Source: Sphaerobacteraceae bacterium (GTDB lineage: Bacteria; Chloroflexota; Chloroflexia; Thermomicrobiales; Thermomicrobiaceae). From it: DNA of 33,261 nt. Below the pieces are notes generated by a model. That model was not told where the DNA came from, did not search any database, and saw nothing but the letters and a program-made list of their open reading frames with translations. Made by a program: the position numbers and the translations under genes. Below, piece after piece: positions 9,269-18,100 of this stretch. Position 1 is the first letter of the stretch. Every line of letters starts with the position of its first letter. The DNA lies in assembly GCA_007695115.1 (NCBI GenBank), contig REEK01000059.1, positions 1-33,261 on the forward strand. Reading direction: 5' to 3'.

Positions 9269-9298
9269 GATTCAATCCATTCTTGTCTGATCACGTAC

Positions 9299-10429
9299 TT
9301 ACTGACCAGAAGAACGCTGATCAGTGGAGTCGCTCTCCTCGCCCTTATCCTGGTCCTGTGGCGTATCGTCGTCACCTTCCGACTCGGACTGATCGCCTTC
9401 ACGGTCATCGTCAGACTTCTTCATATCAGCTGAGGGCAGGAGCGATTCGGGATCCCGAATCGGAATGCCGACGATCGCTGGCCGCTCCTCTGGAACGCGC
9501 AATTGTCCGACCAGCAAGTGTGGATACCGGGCAACCAGCACCAGAGCGCCGAAAATCGTGCGAAACACCATGATCACCGTACGGTAAGCCAGCGCGACGA
9601 ACGTCGCCCGGGCCAGACCGATACCGAGATAATTCAACAGGCCAGTCAAGCTACCGTCGCTGACGCCATAGCCGCCCGGCACCGGCACCAGCACCCGGGC
9701 GACCGTGCTGAAAGAGTGGGCGTACAGCGCCTCGAAGGGATGCAGACCGCGCTCCGTGAGTGACAACGCCAGCACTAGAAGGATAGCTGTCGAGAGAATC
9801 GTCGCCCCGATGCTGTAAATCGACCCACCAACAAGCGTCCGGAAGTTCATCAACACCGCGACGTATTCCCGGAAATCGTCACTCTGGGGGACCACTCGCC
9901 GGGTCAGGCGAAAACGCCCCAGGAACGCGATAACCCGATCCCCAAGCCCCCGATTCCGGAGCACCTGCACCACGGCAATCGCGCCAATCGCCGTCAGCAA
10001 CGGGATAAAGAGTTGAATGTTGCGCTGAGACGTCGCCACGATTGCAATGGTTGCCATCACCGACAGGGCAAAGGCGTCGGCAAACGTCTGGCCCACCAGA
10101 CTGGCCGTTGCCTGGCGCATCTTGACGTTGCCATGCTCCTGCGCCAGCCGGGCACCGAGCAATGATCCGCCGGGGAGCGCCGTCCCGGCCTGAGCTGCCA
10201 GATAGGAGGTGAGAGCATCGAAGGTGCTGATGTCGAGCTTACTGGAACGGAGGAAGAACGCCCAGCGGAGGCCTTTGACGATCTCGTTCGCCAGCAGGAG
10301 AAGCAGAAGGATGAACACCGATTCAGCGGACATGCTGAGGATCGCACTACTCATCGACTCGAGGTCGGCCACGGCATAAAAGAAGATAGCCGCGGCAATG
10401 ATCAGCGCGATAATGATGAAACGCTTCAT
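9299..10429 (-). CDS. Flippase-like integral membrane protein (LPG synthase TM family)
   Basis: The product has 376 residues. It starts MKRFIIIALIIAAAIFFYAV and continues with about eight hydrophobic helices to about residue 310. The conserved cores of the UPF0104 / lysylphosphatidylglycerol synthase membrane-domain family are visible: NEIVKGLRWAFFLR, AGTALPGGSLLGARLAQEHG, VPVPGGYGVSDGSLTGLL and AYRTVIMVFRT. Members flip lipids or act as lipid-linked membrane enzymes. The catalytic aminoacyl-transferase domain of MprF is absent. The last 45 or so residues form a highly acidic, Ser/Asp/Glu-rich tail, probably cytoplasmic and disordered. The small CBM48 gene follows after 30 nt. Substrate unknown. 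Confidence 0.85.
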   Translation of the reverse strand: MKRFIIIALIIAAAIFFYAVADLESMSSAILSMSAESVFILLLLLLANEIVKGLRWAFFLRSSKLDISTFDALTSYLAAQAGTALPGGSLLGARLAQEHGNVKMRQATASLVGQTFADAFALSVMATIAIVATSQRNIQLFIPLLTAIGAIAVVQVLRNRGLGDRVIAFLGRFRLTRRVVPQSDDFREYVAVLMNFRTLVGGSIYSIGATILSTAILLVLALSLTERGLHPFEALYAHSFSTVARVLVPVPGGYGVSDGSLTGLLNYLGIGLARATFVALAYRTVIMVFRTIFGALVLVARYPHLLVGQLRVPEERPAIVGIPIRDPESLLPSADMKKSDDDREGDQSESEGDDDTPQDQDKGEESDSTDQRSSGQ

Positions 10430-10865
10430 AAGGTGCTGGCCGATCGGCGGAACGAACGGTCAGTGGCGGCGAGCACCCCGGAAACCGAGACGTTTCGATC
10501 CGTGATCGAATCGGCAGAGATGTCAATTCGCATGGTCGAACCGGTAGTGTCCTCGGCTCGTCGGTAGCGCCGCAGCGATCCGCAAGCCAGTGTAAACAAC
10601 GAGCGAGGTGCCGTAGTTGTTGTTCCCCCGCGGCTGGCGGCCGGAAATTCCCCCATGCAGGCCCGGGATCCTGGCTGAGCGCCGCTCAACCACCCTTCCG
10701 ATGTACCTGCGCGCGTCGCAACTTTACCGTCTCTCAATCCCTCGTGCTAGCCCCCGCCATTCGGACAGTGGTTGGACCGGGGAGAATACAGCCCGTATCA
10801 TGCGGAAACATTCTGATTCGTGCAGATAGCGACACCCATTTGTATGGAAAGGTTCGGCTCTCCTG
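10430..10865. other. Divergent intergenic region
   Basis: About 436 bases separate the flippase-like gene (minus) from the M20 gene (plus). The right end holds a candidate promoter for the M20 gene. On the minus strand TTGACA occurs at 10524-10519 without a good -10, so the flippase promoter is not placed. A 103-codon minus frame that touches the flippase start by 4 bp is Arg/Ser/Thr-rich and not convincing. Confidence 0.55.
10772..10801 (+). promoter_or_regulatory. Candidate sigma-70 promoter for the M20 hydrolase
   Basis: TTGGAC (10772-10777), an 18-nt spacer and TATCAT (10796-10801) would start transcription near 10808. That leaves a leader of about 58 nt before the ATG at 10866. Confidence 0.45.
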
Positions 10866-12047
10866 ATGACTGCAATTGACGACCGTCGCCTGGTCGCCCT
10901 TACTACCGAACTCGTCTCGCACCCGAGCCTCCCCGGCGCTGAAGGTAATGTTGCCGAAGCAATCAAACAGGCGATCACCCAGCTCGATTTCGATGAAGTA
11001 TCGATCGATGAACTCGGCAACGTCGTGGCAATCAGGCGGGCCGAAAGCGGCAGCGGAACGCTCCTTTTCGATGGCCACATCGATACCGTAAGTCCGGGAA
11101 ATCACGATCTCTGGAGCGGCGATCCCCATACGGTGATCGAACGCGATGGCAAACTGATCGGCCGGGGAGTCGCCGATATGAAGGGCGCCATCGCCGCCAT
11201 GATGCTCGGGCTCTCCAGCGTTCCACGCAGCGAGCTCAGCGCCGATATCGTCCTGTCCTGCTCAGTGTGTGAGGAAGCGGTCGAAGGTGTGGCCCTCGGG
11301 ACGGTTCTCGACCATAACCCGGCAGATATCGTGATTATCGCCGAGTCCACCGAATGTGAACTGGCAATCGGTCAGCGCGGTCGTGGGGAACTCCTGGTCG
11401 AGACGTTCGGCTCGGCGGCGCATTCATCGACACCGCATCTTGGTGTCAACTCCGTGAAACACATGGCAAAGGTCATCAGCCGTCTCTCCGAGATGGAACC
11501 ACCGCATCACCCCCGGCTCGGTTACGGAGTAATGGAAGTAACTGATGTCAAATCGAACCCGTACCCGGGGCTGTCGGTCATTCCCGAGCATTGCGCTGCA
11601 ACGTTCGATCGACGCCTGCTGGTGGGCGAGATGGAAGACGACATTCTGGCATCCCTGCAACCGGCGCTGGATGAAGTCCGGGCCGAGATTCCCGAGCTGC
11701 AGGTGCAGGTCTCGATTCCACGTACCGATGTCACCACGTTCCCCGGCACACCACTGATCGCCCCGAAGTTCTCTCCGGCATGGCTATTCGAGGAAGACCA
11801 TCCTGCGGTGCGGGCTGCGCTCGATGCGCTAGAGAAGGGGAATGTCGGAACCACCACACGGACCTACTCTTTCTGCACCAACGGCAGTGAATCCGCCGGA
11901 CGTCGGAACATTCCGACGCTGGGCTATGGGCCGGGGAGCGAGGAACAGGCGCATCGAGTGGATGAATACGTGGAGATCGAGCAGCTTGTTCGGGCAGCGC
12001 AGGGGTATGCGGCGCTGGCTCGTGGACTGGGCGCGGGGATCGTTTGA
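10866..12047 (+). CDS. M20 family metallohydrolase, YgeY-like
   Basis: The product has 393 residues, the usual length for the ArgE/DapE/CPG2 family. Metal-site motifs are in order: FDGHIDTV (H71, D73), GRGVADMKG (D104 probably bridges two metals), CEEAVEG (E136/E137, one of them the general base), IIAESTE (E160) and the C-terminal AHRVDEY (H363). A dimerisation lid lies between, about 175-290. The phrases YSFCTNGSESAG and GYGPGSEEQAHRVDEYVEI recall the YgeY group, often annotated as selenium-metabolism-linked hydrolases. No selenium gene lies nearby, so the role is better given as hydrolysis of an N-acyl or peptide-like amide. It is cytoplasmic. The ribosome site is weak (GGAAAGG well upstream), but the N-terminus aligns with the family. 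Confidence 0.9.
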   Translation: MTAIDDRRLVALTTELVSHPSLPGAEGNVAEAIKQAITQLDFDEVSIDELGNVVAIRRAESGSGTLLFDGHIDTVSPGNHDLWSGDPHTVIERDGKLIGRGVADMKGAIAAMMLGLSSVPRSELSADIVLSCSVCEEAVEGVALGTVLDHNPADIVIIAESTECELAIGQRGRGELLVETFGSAAHSSTPHLGVNSVKHMAKVISRLSEMEPPHHPRLGYGVMEVTDVKSNPYPGLSVIPEHCAATFDRRLLVGEMEDDILASLQPALDEVRAEIPELQVQVSIPRTDVTTFPGTPLIAPKFSPAWLFEEDHPAVRAALDALEKGNVGTTTRTYSFCTNGSESAGRRNIPTLGYGPGSEEQAHRVDEYVEIEQLVRAAQGYAALARGLGAGIV

Positions 12048-12054
12048 TCCCCGC
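12033..12054 (+). terminator. Perfect hairpin spanning the M20 stop codon
   Basis: GCGGGGATC (12033-12041) and GATCCCCGC (12046-12054) form a 9-bp stem around GTTT, and the TGA stop (12045-12047) sits at the loop. No T tract follows, so it may protect the 3' end or cause pausing rather than act as a full intrinsic terminator. Confidence 0.4.
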
Positions 12055-12114
12055 ATGCCGAAGCATCTCGATTTATGGGATGGTATTCCGTGGTGCCAGA
12101 TCAATTCGATGCAG

Positions 12115-12176
12115 GGGCGCACGCCTCTGTGCGCCCGATGTGCCCGGCGATTCCGGGACGGCAGGGGCGCCGTCCC
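12115..12176. repeat. Twin-hairpin palindromic repeat, copy 2
   Basis: Hairpin one is GGGCGCAC (12115-12122), loop GCCTCT, GTGCGCCC (12129-12136). Hairpin two is GGGACGGC (12155-12162), loop AGGGGC, GCCGTCCC (12169-12176), followed by CTACAT. Architecture matches copy 1 at 4847-4909, with paired stem changes. It sits between the converging 3' ends of the M20 and DUF5808-like genes, a usual place for REP-type elements. Confidence 0.7.
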
Positions 12177-12255
12177 CTACATCGGCAATTGACATGTCTA
12201 GATCCCGACACCATGCGAGGCTGCACACCGGAAACCGCCGTAAGAGGCGATGCCC

Positions 12256-12531
12256 CTACGCGAGCAACGCCTTCAGGCGCTGGCTGGCCTGGTACAGGTT
12301 GATCGACCACCCGACTCCAAACACATGCGGGGTCAGGACACGATCATCCTTCGGATTCCACCATCGCTGGAGAATTCGCTCCGGCGTGGGGGGACGGAAA
12401 TCGTAGGGGACCCCGAAAGCATCGCCCTGCCAGGTTCGGTCTTTCGGCTCCCGAGACCACTGCTCGAGAATCGCATAGGCGAACAGAAACGCCGCTATGA
12501 GCTTGATGATCTTCCTGATTACACGAAACAT
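12256..12531 (-). CDS. Small membrane protein with DUF5808-like C-terminus
   Basis: The product has 91 residues from the ATG at 12531. AGAGGA lies 9 nt upstream; an in-frame TTG at 12549 would start inside that ribosome site, so the ATG is preferred. It begins MFRVIRKIIKLIAAFLFAYA, a single N-terminal membrane segment. After about 25 polar residues comes RWWNPKDDRVLTPHVFGVGW followed by SINL, which resembles the DUF5808 pattern (W-N-P-x-D-x-R, then G-x-G-W-x-x-N). The function of that domain is unknown to me. It follows the amidohydrolase stop by 27 nt on the same strand, so it is probably co-transcribed. Confidence 0.7.
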   Translation of the reverse strand: MFRVIRKIIKLIAAFLFAYAILEQWSREPKDRTWQGDAFGVPYDFRPPTPERILQRWWNPKDDRVLTPHVFGVGWSINLYQASQRLKALLA

Positions 12532-12558
12532 CGATCTATTTCCTCTCAACGCCGGTGG

Positions 12559-14193
12559 CTATCGCTCGTAGACCCACGCTCCACCAACCATAGTGCGGGT
12601 TACGCGGCCCTCACGCAAGGCATCGTCACTGCACGTCAGGGGATCAACGTCGGTCACGATCAGATCAGCCAGTTTACCCGGCTCGATCGACCCCTGCCGA
12701 TCGTCCAGCCCGATCGCCGCGGCCCCGGCAATGGTGTAGCTCCGGATTGCGGCCTCGCGACTGATCGCTTCGGATTGATCGAACTGCCGTCCCTGCACCG
12801 TCTTCCGGGCAACCGCGGCGTACATCCCAACGAAGGGGTTGAAGTCCGTAATCGGGCTATCAGATGAACTGGCCACTGGTACCCCGGCCGCAAGATAGCT
12901 GGCCAGCGGAACCGTCTGCGCGGCGCGCTCCTCGCCGAGTGAATTCACGTAACTGTCCCCGAGATTGGTGATGAATGGCGTGCTGACCAGCGCACCAATC
13001 CGGTGTTCGGCCATAAGGGAGAGCGTCTCCGCTGACGGGAAATACCCGTGATGAATCCGGTGAAACAAGCGCGGGTTCGGATTGGCGCGCTGTGCGGCAA
13101 CCATCGCTCGAACCGCCAGATCCTGGGCTGTCGTTCCGCAGGTGTGGGTGTCGATCGACCAGCCGAGATCGTGCGCCCAGCGAACCATATGCGGGTACTC
13201 GTCCGGATCAACCACCCATTGCCCGTAATTGTCCGGTTCATCTTTATATGGCTCATCGAACCGTCCAGTCCGATCGCCAACGCCGCCATCCAGCCCGAAC
13301 TTGATCCCGCCGAGCCGGAGCATGTCATCCCCGAAACCGGCATGCACTCCGTAGCCCTGAATCCAGTCCTGCAGGCCAGCCATCATGTCCACCGGAGCAA
13401 ATCCCCAGGCGCCGAGCAGGAGATCGGAGCGCACCGTCAGGACGCCCTCGGCATACGCTGCCTGATAGCCCCGGAGCTGCTCTGGAAACAGTCCGGGGTC
13501 GGCGATTCGCGTGATGCCGACCGCGTTGTAGGCACGCGAGCCAATCGCCAGCGCTTCCACCAATTGCGCTTGCGACAGGCCGGGAATCGCCTGCAGAACC
13601 ATCTGCTTGGCGCGATCCCGGAACAACCCGTTCGGCTCGCCGGTATCCGGATCTCGGTCGAACCCGCCAGCGTAGAGCAGATCGGCCGGCGGATCTGGCG
13701 TATTACGCGTGATCCCGGCCGCAGCCAGTGCCGCGCTATTGGCCACCAGCTTGTTCCAGACCCGATGCATCACGACCGGGTTGTCCGGAGCAACGGCGTC
13801 GAATTCCCAGCGGGTCGGGAAGCGGCCTTCCGCCAGCAACGCTTCGTCCCAGCCCTTCCCCAGAATCCACTCGCCCGGCTTCGCCTGGGCAACCGCCGCC
13901 GCCACTCTGTCGAGAATTTCGCCAATCGAGCGGCAATCGTACAGCTGAACCTGCGTCAAACCGACGCTGGTGGAGAGCAGGTGGTTGTGGCCATCGATCA
14001 GTCCGGGGAGCACAGTCGCGCCGCCCAGATCATCGACACGAGTCCGGCCACTGGCGAGATCGGCGATCTCGTCACTGGTCCCGGTGGCCACAATACGATC
14101 ACCCTGGATCGCCACAGCTTCCACCACACTGAATGCGGCATCCACCGTCAGAATCCGGCCGTTGAGAAGTATTCGATCAACGCCAAACGGCAT
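12559..14193 (-). CDS. YtcJ-like metal-dependent amidohydrolase
   Basis: The product has 544 residues, typical of the YtcJ/Amidohydro_3 family. The N-terminal β-sandwich half begins DRILLNGRILTVD. The first metal motif is GLIDGHNHLL (H69, H71). Later come WILGKGWDEALL, the barrel phrases GIKFGLDGGVGDRTGRF and WSIDTHTCGT, HRIHHGYF (His pair), and ASSSDSPITDFNPF with the catalytic Asp region. The C-terminus returns to the sandwich with GSIEPGKLADLIVTD. Family members hydrolyse cyclic amides or N-formyl/N-acyl compounds; the exact substrate is unknown. It is cytoplasmic. GAGGCAGG precedes the ATG at modest distance. A methyltransferase gene lies upstream and a small membrane protein downstream on the same strand. 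Confidence 0.9.
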   Translation of the reverse strand: MPFGVDRILLNGRILTVDAAFSVVEAVAIQGDRIVATGTSDEIADLASGRTRVDDLGGATVLPGLIDGHNHLLSTSVGLTQVQLYDCRSIGEILDRVAAAVAQAKPGEWILGKGWDEALLAEGRFPTRWEFDAVAPDNPVVMHRVWNKLVANSAALAAAGITRNTPDPPADLLYAGGFDRDPDTGEPNGLFRDRAKQMVLQAIPGLSQAQLVEALAIGSRAYNAVGITRIADPGLFPEQLRGYQAAYAEGVLTVRSDLLLGAWGFAPVDMMAGLQDWIQGYGVHAGFGDDMLRLGGIKFGLDGGVGDRTGRFDEPYKDEPDNYGQWVVDPDEYPHMVRWAHDLGWSIDTHTCGTTAQDLAVRAMVAAQRANPNPRLFHRIHHGYFPSAETLSLMAEHRIGALVSTPFITNLGDSYVNSLGEERAAQTVPLASYLAAGVPVASSSDSPITDFNPFVGMYAAVARKTVQGRQFDQSEAISREAAIRSYTIAGAAAIGLDDRQGSIEPGKLADLIVTDVDPLTCSDDALREGRVTRTMVGGAWVYER

Positions 14194-14229
14194 AACTGGC
14201 CCTGCCTCTACTCATGAGATCAAACAAAG

Positions 14230-14259
14230 AAAAAACGAATCTGCCTGATTGCCCGGCAG
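14230..14259 (-). terminator. Possible terminator between methyltransferase and amidohydrolase
   Basis: On the minus strand CTGCC (14259-14255) and GGCAG (14245-14241) form a 5-bp stem with a 9-nt loop. ATTCG and then six T (14235-14230) follow. The stem is short and the gap to the T run is 5 nt, so it is probably weak and may only partly separate the two genes. Confidence 0.35.
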
Positions 14260-14283
14260 TATGGTGGTCGGGTTGGTCGCTCG

Positions 14284-15075
14284 TCAATCCGCAGATCGGG
14301 CGATCACCAGCAGATCGATCGAACGCTCGACCTGCTCATCGCTGATCGGATAATCGGCAGTGGTGAACTGATCGATCTCGCCCGGCTGCTGACGCCCCAC
14401 GAACCGGCGGATCACCCGGGTCATGGTGGCGTGGATTGGCCCGGTAATGCGCTCGGGCAGGCGATACCTGAGCCCGAGGAAATCGAGCTTCATAAGACGG
14501 CCGACGATCTTCCGGTTTCTGGCCCGGTACTGCATCACTCGATGACTGCCCGAAACGCCGAACATCTCGACATCCGGGAAGACAATCTCCATCACCTCTT
14601 GCAGCTCATCGGCGCTGTACTCCAGCACATGATGTGGGTTGGGACCAGTCCCGGCCCAGAGGCGATTGGGAGTGGTCAGAATAAGCTCCCCGCCAGGTTT
14701 CAGCACCCGTCGAGCCTCGAAGAGGAACCCCGGCGCATCATCCAGATGCTCCAGAACCTGAAAACAGCAAAGGGTATCGAACGAGTCGTCCACAAACGGC
14801 AGTGAACTCGCGTCGCCCTGCAGAAATCCGGGGCCGTCTGCGTCGGCGTATTTGCTCCGGGCGTAGCTGGCTGCTTCCATTGAGTAGTCGAGCCCGACCA
14901 CAAACGAGGCATGCTCGGCCAGCAGCGCTGGCCCGTAGCCTTCGCCGGCACCGCAATCGAGCACCACTTCCCCGTCCACCCGGGCCGCGGCAAACTCGTA
15001 GACCGCCAGCGACTGCAGGAACGTCGCCCGAAGCTCTGGAATATCAGGAAGAATTCGTTCGCCAGTAAATCGCAT
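14284..15075 (-). CDS. SAM-dependent class I methyltransferase
   Basis: The product has 263 residues from the ATG at 15075; an in-frame GTG two codons earlier (15081) is possible, and neither has a good ribosome site. The Rossmann SAM-binding motif VVLDCGAGEGYG is followed by the acidic strand end VVGLDYS, GDASSLPFVDDSFD and CFQVLEHLDD. RRVLKPGGELILTTPN completes the UbiE/Methyltransf_11 order. The start MRFTGERILPD is common in bacterial methyltransferases near glycan genes. The acceptor is unknown. It is cytoplasmic and divergent from the M14 gene, with about 80 nt between starts. Confidence 0.88.
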   Translation of the reverse strand: MRFTGERILPDIPELRATFLQSLAVYEFAAARVDGEVVLDCGAGEGYGPALLAEHASFVVGLDYSMEAASYARSKYADADGPGFLQGDASSLPFVDDSFDTLCCFQVLEHLDDAPGFLFEARRVLKPGGELILTTPNRLWAGTGPNPHHVLEYSADELQEVMEIVFPDVEMFGVSGSHRVMQYRARNRKIVGRLMKLDFLGLRYRLPERITGPIHATMTRVIRRFVGRQQPGEIDQFTTADYPISDEQVERSIDLLVIARSAD

Positions 15076-15158
15076 AGTCACGAGGGGAGTCTACTTCACC
15101 ATGGGGCCGGCGGGTAGAATCGAAACCAGTCAACCGGAACGGGAAAGGGATCACCACT

Positions 15159-18100
15159 ATGGGATCAGACCAGCAACCACCAGCCCGGGGACCACTCCCC
15201 GATCTTTCATCACTGTTGATCGATCGGAATGAGGATGGCTTCCCGGACGACATTGTCGGAATTCTGGCGATCCCGGAGGATCTCGATACCGCGGACTGGG
15301 CTGCCGTGCTCAATCTCTGCGCCAGGCTCGGTCTCTCAACCAGCGGGTTCACCCCACCACTTGTCTCCCGCGAGCCAGAGATCGGCCGGGTCTCGGTAAC
15401 GCTTCGACCCGGAGACGCAGCACGAATCAACGGCCTGGCGCTTGACGGAAAAGATCCCGAGCCGGTAGCGAATTCGGTGCAACCGGTGCCGATCGATCTC
15501 ACCGATCTCTGGTCGATCAGTGGATTCCTTACCGATCGGGACGACGATCAGGCAACCGACGACTCCGCCATCCACCTGATACTTCCCGATCACGTCCCGT
15601 TCGAACTCGGTTCTGCGCTGGCGAATCTGGCCGCCCGGATTGGTATCGAATGCGGCGCGCTGACGCTGCCGATTGCCGGGGATACGATGCCGGCCTGGCG
15701 AAATCGCCTGGAGATCAGCCTGAACAATGATGAGACTGCTCGCCTGAGTCGAGCCGGCAGCGGATCACTCGCGTTGACGGGAACCGTGGATGCATTGACT
15801 GCGGCGATCAACCATATCGCCCGGCTCTCCAGCGGGTTTCTTGGAGATCGGCCCGGAGTGCGGGCCATCGACTGGCTCCGTCGATCTGCCGCTGGTTGGA
15901 CCGCAGACGGCCAGGTTACCCAGGTACAGGCCGCCGTGGCCGATAATCGACCTGACCGGCTGATCGTTCTCGATCAATCGACGGACGTGCATCAGCGAAT
16001 CGCCCAGATACTGGCTGAATCCGGCCCCGAGCCAGAACCGGCCGCACCGGGTGAGCACGTCGTGTTCGATCATCAGTGGACTGCCGAGTGGGAAGTCCAG
16101 CGCGCAATCCGGACGCTGGAGAACGACATTCTGCCCTCGCTCGATCCATCCAGCCCGCTCGATCTGCTTGTGATGATCTCCGAACCTCCCCAGATCAGGC
16201 GACGAGTTCGCGGGCTGATCAGCCGGATGATGGTCGATCGCGGATTCAACGATGGTTCACTCCACGTGCTGGACGCCTTCAAGCCCGGACTGGACTGGCT
16301 TCGGATCATCATGCTGGCGAAACTCCGGGAGATCAGCGATCTGGCAAAAATCGAGATCACGGCCCGGACCTGGGATCCGGAGAAGCATGACGGACAACTC
16401 GATATGCCGATCCGCTGGCTGCAGGAGCTCTTCCCCGGTGATGAGATCCTGGCCCGGGAGCTGGGGCTTCCCCTGGATCAGGTGCGGATTCAACTGGACG
16501 ACTCGCTGGAGCCGATCTATCGGGTGGAAGCGTTCGATAGTGCCGGACATGTTGTTCTGGAATCGTCATTCTCACCTCTCTGGCGGCGCATCGACTATCT
16601 GAGCGGGATCCATGATGCCGGCAATGTCACCGTAACAACTGGAGGTATTGTCGCCCGGCAAAATGACGAGACGTTCCGGGCCCGGGTGCTTACCGATCCC
16701 GAGATCGTCTGGCGCTATGTACAGGGTGAGCTGTTGCCGAATCTGCGACGGTTCATCCTCACCGAGACGGAGAACGAGCCTCGACAGGGTGATCAACCAT
16801 TCTTCGAAGATCTGTTGATCGATCTCCGGATCAGCGCCAGTGACGAGCCATACGGTATCCGGGAAGAGCGTCACTCCGCGGCCGAGGCGCTCCACGAAGA
16901 TCTCTACTTCAACATCCTCGATTTTGTGGAAGAGCTCGGCAAGCAGACCACCGGCGAGAAGCTCGGTGCGCCCGGCTCGGTGCGGCCGTTCGTCGAGGTC
17001 GTCCCCGGGCGGCAACCGGAGGCGAGAATCCGCCTGACTCGACGGCCGCGTGGTATCGCCCGGCTGATGTCCGGTGGACAATCCCGGATCATCGCCCCGG
17101 CCACTCGCTCTCTTCCCGCAGCGCCTGCGGTACGGGGGGTCCGCTTTTCCGTCGACAACATTACATTTGATGTTGACTGGACTGAATCAACTGAAGACAT
17201 CGCCCGGTTTGTCACGGCACTTAGCGTCGTCTGCCAGCCGGAACAGTCCAGCCTGCAGCTCGATGTATCCACACCAGCCGGTTCGGTGCTGATCGGCGTT
17301 CCGGCTCCGGTTGACGTCGGTCTTCCGGATGAACCCGCCGCACTCCCGGTGTCGGCTGACACGATCATCAGCAATCCGGAGGTCTCTTCATTGCTCAGCC
17401 GATTCGCCAGGCACCCAGCAGTGACCGTGGTTCCGGCGGCAGAGACCTCCTGGCAGGGGCGGGCGATCCCGGCCGTGGCAGTGACCAGTCCACAGAGCGC
17501 CGAAATCTGGTCGATGCGGAAGCTCTCACACCTGAAGCCAACCAAGTTGATCGTCGCCCGGCATCACGCCAACGAGGTCGCCAGCACCACCAGCGCATTC
17601 CAGTTGATCGAGGCGCTGACCAGAGATGATTCGGCCCAGGCGATGCTCCGGGGGCTCAATCTCGTGCTACTGCCGCTGGAGAATCCGGATGGCGCGGCAC
17701 TGCACGATGAGCTCAGGGCAACCAATCCGACCTGGAAGCATCATCCGGCCCGCTACAACGCCACCGGGTACGAGTTCGGCGAGGATCAGGGCAATCCGGA
17801 CAGCCAGTACGGTGAGGGTCGGGTTCGAGACCTGGTCTGGAGCGCTTGCCTGCCGGATATCGTGGTCGATAACCATGGCGTACCGTCGCACGAGTGGGCG
17901 CAGCTCTTCGCCGGGTTCGGATCTCCACCCCGGTTCGGAGTCAGCTACTGGCAGGTTCAGGCGCTCCTCTATGGGATTCTTCCGTGGTTCGATCAGCCAG
18001 CTCACCGGGAGGCGATGACTGCCGTGCGGGATAGCGTCGCTGCACGGATCGCCGCTGATGACGATCTCCTCCAGTGGAACCGGGTCTACACCGAACGCTA

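Noticed and set aside
8885-9433. 182-codon plus-strand frame
   Set aside because: It is antisense to the CBM48 gene, which has clear family motifs, and runs into the end of the flippase gene.
10426-10737. 103-codon minus frame overlapping the flippase start by 4 bp
   Set aside because: The overlap is suggestive of coupling, but the product is Arg/Ser/Thr-rich low-complexity sequence with no domain and no ribosome site.
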